From NCBI GenBank assembly GCA_016717595.1, contig JADKFE010000025.1, forward strand, positions 59,231 through 123,230: DNA of 64,000 nt, in the 5' to 3' direction. The DNA comes from Deltaproteobacteria bacterium (GTDB lineage Bacteria > Myxococcota_A > UBA796 > CAJQPC01). Under the pieces are notes generated by a model that was not told the DNA's origin, ran no database searches, and was given only the letters and a program-made list of their open reading frames with translations. Positions 57,025-64,000 of the stretch are shown here, in pieces. The position numbers and the translations under genes are program-made. Each line of letters begins with the position of its first letter. The stretch's first letter is position 1.

Positions 57025-58365
57025 GTGAGCTTGCTGTCTGCGCTCCAGAGCTTGGGTGAAGCGATCGACGCCGCGTGGGCCGAGCAGCACTACGACGCCG
57101 CGGCCTTCCCAGAGCTCGCCGCCCAGGCGCTCTCTGAAGGCATGCTGCACCTCGGCTTCTCCTTAGAGGCCACCCTGGCCTCCGTGCTCACCGCCCGGCA
57201 GATGCCCGCCCAGGAGCCCCCGGTCAGCCGCGGCCTGCTCACCCTCACCTTGGCCCGCTGGCCCCGCTTCCTGTTTGAGCTGCGTGTGCTGGGCGAGCCC
57301 GACCCCAGCCTGCAGAGCCACCGCGTGCCCGGCGCGTTTCAGCTCCTCTCCGGTCAGGCCCTCGCCTCCTCTTGGGTGTTTGACCCTGAAGACGAGATCA
57401 ACGAGGGCTTCGCCTGGGGCCGCTTAGAGCTTGAGCGTGTGGAGTGGCTCAAGCCCGGCGACGCCCGCCCCGCCGCCCCTGGCCGCCAGATGGTGCACAC
57501 CTCGGTCACCCTCGACGACCCCACGGTGATGTTGGTGCTGCGCGCCACCCGCCCCTCCGTCTTGGGCGAGCGCCGCACCTGGACCCCGGGCGCCTCATTG
57601 GACCTCTCCCAGATCCCCGCCCTGGTGAGCCTACAACAACAGGCCCTTGAGGTGATGCAGCACGTCTCCGTCGAGCGCTTCGACGAGGCCCTGGGCCAGC
57701 TCCTCACCCGCCTGGACGTGGCCTCGGCGTTTTACCTGCTGATGCAGAGCGCCCGGCACCTCTCCGAGCCCAGCCGCCGCGAGCGTGTGCTCGTGGGCCT
57801 CAACGCCCAGAGCCCCGTGTGGGGCCGCCGCTTCGCTGAGGCGCTGGACGAGGAGGTGCGCCGCCAGTGGCTCTTGCGCCGCCAGAGCGCCTGGACGGCC
57901 CCCGAGCACCGCCGCCTGTGGGCGCTGATGTTGACCCTGCCCAACCGCAAGGCGCTCCTCGACGCCATCCACCAGCTTCACCCCGGCGAAGACGCCCTGG
58001 AGCTGGCGCTTGAGTGGGTGCGCAGCCTCGCCTTGGCCCCGGCCCAGAACGCAGGCGACCCCAACGCCTTGGGCGTCGAGCTCAACGACACCACGTCCCT
58101 GATCCTGCGGGCGATGATGGAGAGCGACGACATGCCCAGCGTGCTGCGCCGCTTGGGGGAGGTCTACGAGCCTGAAGATGTGCGCGCCCAGGCCAGCCGC
58201 ATCGCGTCGGTCTGCGCCTTGTTCCGCGCCGGGCCCCGTCCTTACAACCGCTCCTCCGCTGATCACCCGGCCTCGCCGCGGGTTATTCTTCTCAGCTTCC
58301 CCCCAAGAGAAGCAGCGGAGACTCTGTGGTTCGATACGGACTGCTCGGCGGCACCAGCGTCTTAG
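57025..58365 (+). CDS. Hypothetical protein upstream of CpaE-like ATPase
   Basis: A 446-aa soluble protein from the GTG at 57025. The text is mostly helical and Leu/Ala/Arg-rich, with segments LHLGFSLEATLASVLTARQM, LSRIPALVS-like turns, VASAFYLLMQSARHLSEPSR and HRRLWALMLTLPNRKALLDA, HEAT/TPR-like in appearance. No catalytic motif was found. The end overlaps the start of the CpaE-like gene by 40 bp; the final 30 codons of this frame may therefore be non-native or a frameshift may lie nearby. Function unknown, perhaps connected to pilus assembly or polar localisation. Confidence 0.6.
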   Translation: MSLLSALQSLGEAIDAAWAEQHYDAAAFPELAAQALSEGMLHLGFSLEATLASVLTARQMPAQEPPVSRGLLTLTLARWPRFLFELRVLGEPDPSLQSHRVPGAFQLLSGQALASSWVFDPEDEINEGFAWGRLELERVEWLKPGDARPAAPGRQMVHTSVTLDDPTVMLVLRATRPSVLGERRTWTPGASLDLSQIPALVSLQQQALEVMQHVSVERFDEALGQLLTRLDVASAFYLLMQSARHLSEPSRRERVLVGLNAQSPVWGRRFAEALDEEVRRQWLLRRQSAWTAPEHRRLWALMLTLPNRKALLDAIHQLHPGEDALELALEWVRSLALAPAQNAGDPNALGVELNDTTSLILRAMMESDDMPSVLRRLGEVYEPEDVRAQASRIASVCALFRAGPRPYNRSSADHPASPRVILLSFPPREAAETLWFDTDCSAAPAS

Positions 58366-59468
58366 AGGCCCATCTGCGCCAGGCCCTCGCGCAGGTGGCC
58401 GTGCCCGTCGGCGCCTGGCCCGATCACTACGCCCCGGTTCACGCCATCGAGGAGGTCGGCACCCAGCTCCTCTTCGTGAACGGCACCCGCGACTTTGAGG
58501 ACGCCCTGCGCGTCGCGCGCTCCATCGCCCCGCACACCCGCATGGAGCTGGTGATGTTGGGCGACTCCGAGGCCAAGGACAACCTCCTCGCCGCCATGCG
58601 CGCCGGCTGCCGCGAGCTGCTCCACCCCTACCGCGACGCCGCCCGCCTCGCGGAGGTGGTCACCGAGCTCGCCGAGCGTGTGGCCGGTCAAGGCGAAGGC
58701 AGCGCGGAGGTCATCGCCGTCACCGGCAGCCGCGGCGGCGTGGGCGTGACCACCGTGGCCCTGGGCCTCGCGCACGTCATCGCCCAAGAGAAACGCAACG
58801 CCGCCGTGGTGGTGGATCTGGACCAAGCGGGCGGCGACCTCATCTCGGCGATCAACCTCAAGACCGGCTACACCACCCACGACCTCCTGGCGAACCTCAG
58901 CCGCCTCGACGTCAACAAGGTGCGCGGCGCGGTGGTGCGCAAAGAGTCCGGCCTGTGGGTGCTGCCCCAGCCTGAAGAGGACATCGACACCACCACCGTC
59001 ACCGAGCAAGACATCGCCCCCTTGATGGGTGTGCTGCGCCGCACCTTCACCCACGTCATCGTCGACTCCGGCTCGGCCATGGCGGACGCGGGCCGCGCCG
59101 TGCTCGCCGAGGCCAGCCACGTCGTGCTCGTGACCGATCAAGAGATCGTGTCCTTACGCACCGCCGTGCGCCGCCTCAAGCTGCTCACCGACATGGGCTT
59201 AGAGAAAGACCAGCTCCACGTCGTGATCAACCGCTACAACCCCCGCCGCAAGCCCGACCGCGACGAGCTCACCGCCCAGCTCAAGATCCCGGGCCTGTGG
59301 ACCCTCGCGAATGACTACGACGCCGTGAACGGCGCGCTCAACGAGGGCCTGAGCGTGGTGGAGCACGCGCCCCGCAGCGCGGTGAGTGATGACCTGCGGG
59401 GGCTGAAGGCGAAGATCTTCGGGGAGAAGGTGGAGAAGAAGACGCGGGGGTGGTGGCTGAGTCGGTGA
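58326..59468 (+). CDS. CpaE-like MinD/ParA-family ATPase
   Basis: A 380-aa protein from the GTG at 58326. The N-terminal 120 residues are receiver-like (ELVMLGDSEAKDNLLAAMRA, GCRELLHPYRDAARL), lacking the phosphorylatable Asp, as in CpaE. The ATPase domain starts VIAVTGSRGGVGVTTVALGL, the deviant P-loop in which the lysines of KGGxGKT are replaced, characteristic of CpaE/TadZ. VVVDLDQAGGDLISAINLKT and HVIVDSGSAMADAGRAVLAE, then VVLVTDQEIVSLRTAVRRLK follow. CpaE/TadZ proteins localise Flp (Tad) pilus machinery. A TadG-like gene lies at 39.97 kb, so the pilus genes are scattered. Confidence 0.82.
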   Translation: MVRYGLLGGTSVLEAHLRQALAQVAVPVGAWPDHYAPVHAIEEVGTQLLFVNGTRDFEDALRVARSIAPHTRMELVMLGDSEAKDNLLAAMRAGCRELLHPYRDAARLAEVVTELAERVAGQGEGSAEVIAVTGSRGGVGVTTVALGLAHVIAQEKRNAAVVVDLDQAGGDLISAINLKTGYTTHDLLANLSRLDVNKVRGAVVRKESGLWVLPQPEEDIDTTTVTEQDIAPLMGVLRRTFTHVIVDSGSAMADAGRAVLAEASHVVLVTDQEIVSLRTAVRRLKLLTDMGLEKDQLHVVINRYNPRRKPDRDELTAQLKIPGLWTLANDYDAVNGALNEGLSVVEHAPRSAVSDDLRGLKAKIFGEKVEKKTRGWWLSR

Positions 59469-59512
59469 CCGTTCGAGGCGGAGACGCGGGCGTTGGAGCT
59501 TTATTTGGCGCG

Positions 59513-59640
59513 CATGCACATCTGCGAACGCCGTGAGCCCGAGCGAAGCTCATGCAGGATCTGGCGAACCTCGTGAGCGCGAAACTGGGCTCATGCAGAT
59601 CTGCAGACGTCGTTTAAGCGCGCCTGGGAGCGCATTCACG
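59513..59640. repeat. Imperfect tandem repeat, about 40-bp unit
   Basis: CATGCA starts at 59513, 59551 and 59592, and a partial CATTCA at 59633 gives spacings of 38, 41 and 41 bp. Each unit continues with a variant of ATCTGC, GAACG, CGTGAGCGCGAA. It lies between the convergent CpaE-like and CrtI-like genes. Three full units were counted; they are too few and too irregular for CRISPR. Confidence 0.5.
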
Positions 59641-59670
59641 GCTGAGACGCCGTCTCACACCAGCGCCCCC

Positions 59671-61308
59671 TCACCGCATCGCCGACAGATCCCGCATCAC
59701 GGCGATCGGCTTCACCGCCGCCGCGCCCAGCACACCGCCCATCATCGCGCCGACCACGCCGCCGATGAACACGTCGCTGCCGCTCAAGTACAGGCCGGGG
59801 ATGGGCGACTGGGGGCGCAGCCAGTCGTTCTTGAAGCGGTCGGGGGTGCCCGCGAGGCCGTAGATCGCGCCGTGGTAGGGCCGGGCGAAGGTGTCGGTGG
59901 AGACGGGGGTGCCTAGCTCGGCGTGCACGAGCAGGGGCTTGAGCCCCGGGTGACGCTGGAAGAGCTCGTCCAACATCGCGTCGGTGAGGCGCTGTTTGAA
60001 GGCCTCGTAGTCGGCGCCGCGCTTGCGCCAGGGGGTGCCTTGCCACTTGGCGAAGGCGTCCCAGGGCACAAAGGTGATGATCTCCCCGGTGTGGCGCTGG
60101 CGGGGGCCGGGGTCGTGGTGGGGGTCTTTGAGCGACGGGTAGGACGTGAACAGCGCCGGGGCCCGGGGCAGGGGCGCGTCGGGGGACACACGCCAGGCGC
60201 CCTCCTCGTGATCCCAGGTGTTGTAGAACCACTCCGCCGAGCGGCCCGCGCCTTGGGCCACGATGTCGCCCTCAAAGCCTAAGTAGAGCGCGAGGTGCGC
60301 AGGCGACGGCGGCAGGCGCTCAATGCCTTCAGTCCAGGGGGCACGGGCCGCCTCGGGCAAAAGGCGCGTGACCGTGGGCCAGGCGCCGATGGCGCTCACG
60401 ACGTTGGGCGCGCGGATCACCTCACCGTCCTTCATCCGCACGCCCACGGCGCGGCCCCCTTCAAGCACGAGCTCCGACACATCGGCGCAGATGCGGGTCC
60501 AGCCGCCGTGATCCGCCACGGTCTGCAGCATCGCCGGGGCGATGGCCTGGGCGCCGCCCACGGGGAAATACGCGCCCCAGAGGAAGTGCCGCACCACCAA
60601 ACACTGTAGGGCCCAGGCCGCCTCTGAGGGGGGTGAGCCGTGGTAGCCCCACTGCGCGGTCAGCACAGCGCGCAGCTTGGGGTCTGTGACGATCTTTGAG
60701 AGGGCGACGTCCGTGGGCTCGTTCAGCAGGGCGGCGCCCTCGCGGCCCACCCAGGGGCCCACGGCGCGGCCAAAGGCGCCGGGGATGAGACGCCCCATCA
60801 TCCAGCCCTTCATCGTGCGCACGGTGAGCCGCACGTCCTTGAGGTAGGCGTCGATCTCCGCGGCGGAGGCCGGGAACGCCGCCTTGAGGGTCTTGGCGAA
60901 GTCTGTGGGGTTGTCGGGGAACTGGATCGACACGCCGTCGGGGAAATGGAAGGTGTCGTACACCGGGCCGACGTTCTCCCACTGAAGGCGGCCCTCGGTC
61001 AAGGTGTGCATCAGGCGGCCGGGCATGGCCTGGGGGCCCATCTCACCCACGAGGTGAACGCCCACATCCCACACAAAGCCTTTGCGGCGAAAGGCGTGGG
61101 TGAAGCCGCCGGGGACGTAGTGCTGCTCCAAGACCAAGACCCGCTGCCCCGCGCGGGCGAGGAGCGCCGCCGTGGTCATGCCGCCGATGCCCGAGCCGAT
61201 GACGATGGTGTCGAAGGGGCCGCGGTCGGCGGGCACACGTTTGGACCACGGGCGCGGGCGGTGGCCGGGGGTGGCGGTGTCGTCGGCGGGGTCGTGGTCG
61301 GTGTCCAT
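59671..61308 (-). CDS. FAD-dependent carotenoid desaturase/isomerase-like oxidoreductase
   Basis: A 545-aa member of the CrtI/CrtO/retinol-saturase group. The dinucleotide-binding motif is FDTIVIGSGIGGMTTAALLA followed by RAGQRVLVLEQHYVPGGFTH, the diagnostic CrtI-type start. DGVSIQFPDNPTDFAKTLKA, GGAQAIAPAMLQTVADHGGW, RAPNVVSAIGAWPTVTRLLP and the FAD-binding end GLYLSGSDVFIGGVVGAMMG follow. The N-terminal 30 residues are polar and probably disordered. The substrate is a polyisoprenoid or related lipid in known relatives; here it is unassigned. Third gene of a leftward operon with a phosphorylase-like and an RND permease gene. Confidence 0.82.
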   Translation of the reverse strand: MDTDHDPADDTATPGHRPRPWSKRVPADRGPFDTIVIGSGIGGMTTAALLARAGQRVLVLEQHYVPGGFTHAFRRKGFVWDVGVHLVGEMGPQAMPGRLMHTLTEGRLQWENVGPVYDTFHFPDGVSIQFPDNPTDFAKTLKAAFPASAAEIDAYLKDVRLTVRTMKGWMMGRLIPGAFGRAVGPWVGREGAALLNEPTDVALSKIVTDPKLRAVLTAQWGYHGSPPSEAAWALQCLVVRHFLWGAYFPVGGAQAIAPAMLQTVADHGGWTRICADVSELVLEGGRAVGVRMKDGEVIRAPNVVSAIGAWPTVTRLLPEAARAPWTEGIERLPPSPAHLALYLGFEGDIVAQGAGRSAEWFYNTWDHEEGAWRVSPDAPLPRAPALFTSYPSLKDPHHDPGPRQRHTGEIITFVPWDAFAKWQGTPWRKRGADYEAFKQRLTDAMLDELFQRHPGLKPLLVHAELGTPVSTDTFARPYHGAIYGLAGTPDRFKNDWLRPQSPIPGLYLSGSDVFIGGVVGAMMGGVLGAAAVKPIAVMRDLSAMR

Positions 61309-61335
61309 CGGGCGGCTCCGGGTGAGTCCGCCAGT

Positions 61336-61962
61336 CTACAGGCTGCCCACCCAAGACACGAGGGCCGGGGCGAGGCGGCCCTCGACGAGGTTCAGCGCCA
61401 GGGCCTTAAACCGCAGGATCTGCACAGGATCCCCGGGCTGCAGGCGCTCGGACGGGTCGCCCCCGGCGGCGTCGCTCACCACCTTCAGGGCGTAGAACGG
61501 GCGGTCTTTGGCGGCGCGGCGTAGGCCCCCGGCCTCCATCTCGCAGGCCACCGCGCCCCGGGCGGCCCAGGCGGCGCGGGCCTTGGGCGTCGCCACGACC
61601 GCATCGACGCTGGCCAAGGCGCCGAGGTGAAGGCCGGGGGTAGGCGGCGGGGTGAGCGGCGCGCGCTCGTCGGCGCCGTGAACGAGGCCCGTCGCCCCCA
61701 CCAAGGCCCCCCGGGGCAGGCCGTCGATGAGCGCGCCGCAGGTGCCGAAGCTCACCACGGCCTCGGGGTTGAGCTGCGTGATGGCCTCAAGGCCGCGGCG
61801 CTCGGCGTGCGCGGGGCCCACACCGCAGGTCAAAAGCGCCACGGGGCGGGCGCCGAGGGCTCCCAACCACAGACGGGGGCCGATGGGGCGCGGCGCGGTG
61901 AGGCGGCGCAGCACGGGGAAGGTCTCCACCCGCATCGCGCCGACGAGCAGCCAGGGCCTCAC
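61336..61962 (-). CDS. Nucleoside phosphorylase / MTA-SAH nucleosidase-like protein (HpnG-like)
   Basis: A 208-aa PNP/UDP-family protein. The start has GAMRVETFPVLRRL, the mid part has LLTCGVGPAHAERRGLEAIT, VVSFGTCGALIDGLPRGALV is the phosphate/ribose loop, VACEMEAGGLRRAAK the conserved Glu-Met-Glu nucleoside site, and FYALKVVSDAAGGDP the end motif. The compact size is like the hopanoid-associated phosphorylase HpnG, which works on adenosylhopane. That specific role is inferred from neighbours (RND permease and polyterpenoid-type oxidoreductase), not from motifs. The ATG overlaps the stop of the permease gene, so the two are coupled. Confidence 0.75.
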   Translation of the reverse strand: MRPWLLVGAMRVETFPVLRRLTAPRPIGPRLWLGALGARPVALLTCGVGPAHAERRGLEAITQLNPEAVVSFGTCGALIDGLPRGALVGATGLVHGADERAPLTPPPTPGLHLGALASVDAVVATPKARAAWAARGAVACEMEAGGLRRAAKDRPFYALKVVSDAAGGDPSERLQPGDPVQILRFKALALNLVEGRLAPALVSWVGSL

Positions 61963-64000
61963 GGCGGCGTCGCCGGGGGGCGTTTGCCCTCGGTCAACGA
62001 GGCCAGGGCCGGGAGCAGGGTGATCGAGCTCAAGAAGCAGGCCATCACGCCCAGGTTCACCAACAAGGCGAGGCTTGAGAGGCCATTGTGGTTGATGAGG
62101 AAGAGGATCGAGAAGCCGATGGCGGTGGTGAACGACGTGAAGAAGATCGCCCGGCCCGTGGACGAGACGCTCTCGGCGATGTCCGGGGCGCCCTCGTCCC
62201 AGCGGTGCAGGATGTGTACGCCGTCGTCTACGCCGATGCCGAACAAGAGGGGGAAGCCGGCCAACATCAGCACAGAGGCCGGGATGTTCAGGGCCAAGAT
62301 GACCGCCACGGCCAAGGCGCAGCCGCCGATGAGCGGCGTCATGGCCAGGGCCACCTTTCTCACCGAGCGCAGGTCCAACAGGAGCACGATCACCAAGGCG
62401 AGCAGGATCGCCGCCACGGCCATGGGCAGGCGGTCGAGGCCGCCGACGAGGAGCTGATCCATCACAAACAGCGCGCCCGTGGCCTCGGGATCGACGCTGT
62501 GCACCTGGCGTTTGAACTCGGCCAAGGTGTCGAACTGGATGCGGTAATCTTTGGGGAACACCAGGGTCAACACCTCGCCGCCGCGGGCGTAACGGTCTTG
62601 AAGGGCCTGGGGGAGCTCCGCCGGGGTGAACTGGGTGAGAGACGCGCAGAACCGGGCGCCGTCGAGCAGCTCGTTCATCGCCCCGAACAAGGCGCGCTCC
62701 CCTTCTGCCAGGGCCCCGGGCGCCTGCTTGGGCAGGGACTTTTTGGCCTCCTCCACCGCCGCCTTGAGCTCCCGGGCGGCGCCTTCGACGGGCGCGGCGC
62801 CGATCAGCCGGGACTCCAAGGCGATGCGGCTGGCGGCGAGGCCGAGGCTGTCTAACTCCACATAGAGCTGCTCTAAATTGGGGCCGCCGGGGCTGGGCTC
62901 GGGGGCCTTGAGGCGCTCCAGAAGCGGCAAAAGCGCCTTGTTTCGCTCCACACGCGCCTGGGCGTCGGGGGGGATGAGCTGGAACACGCCGTCTACCCGC
63001 GCCACGCCGGGCAAGGCCAGAAACGCCTCCCCCCGGCCCGGGACCTCCTCACCGTGGGGCTCACGGAGTAGATCGCCTCGGCGGAGCCCCCGAAGGCCCG
63101 GCTGAGGTCTTTCGCCGCGGCCAAGGCCGGGAGGTCTTGGGTGATCAGCGACTCGAGGTTGGTCTCCAGGCGGAACCGCGGGGTGAGCAGCGCGGCGCTG
63201 AGCACCACGGCCCCCCACAGACCGATGGTGAGCTTGGGGCGGAAGATGGCGCCGCGGACGAGGCTGTCGATCCAGCCCAGACGCGCGGAGACGGCCTTGC
63301 GGGGGGTCTTGCCCTCCCCCAACAGGAGGCCCGCGGGCAAAAAACATGAGCATGATGACCGCGGCGGAGACCAGGCCCAAGGCCGCGGTGATGCCGAGTC
63401 GCACCGCCGCCTTAAAGTCGGTGAGCGCCATCAGCGCGAAGGCGATGGACGTGGTCAAGGCGCCCACGGCGACGCCGCGCCCGGCCCGGCCCAAGGTGGT
63501 GACCAGGGCCTGCTCGGGGCTGTGGGCCTGGGCGCGCTCGTCGTTGTAGCGGGCGATGAGGTGCGCGGCGTAGTCGATGCCCAGGCCGAACAGCATCATG
63601 CCGAACGCGCTCACCATCACCGAGGCCACGCCGAACACCACACGGACGAGGCCCAAGGTCCAGACGAGGCTGACCAAGAGCGCCACGCCGACGAGGATCG
63701 GCGTGATGGGCTTGCGGTCAAACATCAACAGACACAGAAGCACCAGCACCAAGGTCAAGGTGGAGAGCGGCTGCACCTTGCTGAGCACGTTCTGCTGGTC
63801 TTGGTGGCTGCCCGGCATGAGCCCCGCCGTGCGCACGCTGAGCTTGGGGGGGGCGCGGATGGGGTCGATGGCGGCCCCAAGCTCGCCGAACTTGTCGGAG
63901 CCGACCTCGCTCGTGAGCGGGTCGAGGCGGTGCGCACGTCCACGGCGTAGACCGAGCCGTCGGGGGCGGCGAAGAAGCCGTCGCGCAGGGCAAGCTGCCC
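61959..64000 (-). pseudogene. RND/MMPL-family permease, partial at window edge, frameshifted
   Basis: Large inner-membrane transporter of the RND superfamily (MMPL/HpnN-like). It enters from the right edge and ends at 61959. Visible parts: PLSTLTLVLVLLCLLMFDRK, LFGLGIDYAAHLIARYNDER (GxDY/F membrane motif), VAVGALTTSIAFALMALTDF, a periplasmic region (FRLETNLESLITQDLPALAA), and the second membrane half RLPMAVAAILLALVIVLLLD, PLLFGIGVDDGVHILHRWDE, STGRAIFFTSFTTAIGFSIL. Frame changes fall near 63035, 63340 (at an A6 run) and 63925. The second half keeps both charged GxxxD residues of the proton pathway. The 3' end is coupled to the phosphorylase-like gene. Confidence 0.75.

Noticed and set aside
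59513..59640. Possible CRISPR array
   Set aside because: Only three irregular units, repeats diverge, no unique spacers of constant length, and no cas genes nearby.

Overview
The window is a high-GC bacterial chromosome segment. The rRNA genes, class III cyclase, Lon-N protein, TadG/CpaE-type pilus proteins, many lipoproteins with Cys-Asp calcium-type repeats, and a fused alpha/gamma 2-oxoacid:ferredoxin oxidoreductase all fit a Myxococcota-like (former deltaproteobacterial) Gram-negative organism. That placement is an inference; the 16S gene here could settle it. Several features suggest a metagenomic or draft assembly: coding frames are broken many times in about 1-9.1 kb, 54.2-54.8 kb and after 63 kb, while most of 9.2-53.7 kb is clean. 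Two long homopolymer-like tracts (about 30.8-31.07 kb, nearly all G; about 53.74-54.18 kb, C/T) each cut into a gene.

Layout. 0-9.2 kb: frame-damaged genes for a lipoprotein, GDP-mannose 4,6-dehydratase, a GT2 glycosyltransferase, a Gly/Pro-rich lipoprotein, a small membrane protein, a B12-binding radical SAM enzyme, a thioredoxin remnant, a GH108 muramidase, a YheC/D-like ATP-grasp protein and an Lnt-like N-acyltransferase. 9.2-12.1 kb: a tandemly duplicated Cys-containing lipoprotein, a caspase-like (clan CD) lipoprotein and a PlsC acyltransferase. 12.3-17.5 kb: a complete leftward 16S-23S-5S operon with terminator hairpin, boxA-like sites and a 16S-23S spacer without tRNAs. 17.5-26.3 kb: a leftward four-gene envelope operon (barrel protein; metalloprotease/propeller/barrel fusion; two lipoproteins, one with TIG and nine Cys-Asp repeats). 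26.4-31.1 kb: a divergent rightward set (UshA-like 5'-nucleotidase, OB-like lipoprotein, barrel protein). 31.1-42.8 kb: KorAB with HAD and Nudix genes, a Trm112-methyltransferase, and a leftward TadG-VWA/PfkB/2-hydroxyacid dehydrogenase run followed by a membrane sulfatase-family protein. 42.9-53.7 kb: RadA, acyl-CoA dehydrogenase with an upstream palindrome, NamZ (DUF1343), a dolichol/phytol-kinase-like protein, adenylate cyclase, a Lon-N protein and a TPR/small secreted protein/sigma-factor-like operon. 54-64 kb: a broken DUF262 gene, MscS, CpaE-like ATPase, and a leftward operon of RND permease, nucleoside-phosphorylase-like and CrtI-like oxidoreductase running off the right edge.

How the genes may work together. 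The two divergent envelope operons at 17.5-31 kb look like one functional region for surface degradation and uptake (phosphoesterase, metalloprotease, calcium-type repeats, barrels). The translationally coupled RND/phosphorylase/CrtI-like set suggests polyterpenoid (hopanoid or carotenoid) metabolism. No CRISPR array, insertion sequence, prophage or tRNA gene was seen.
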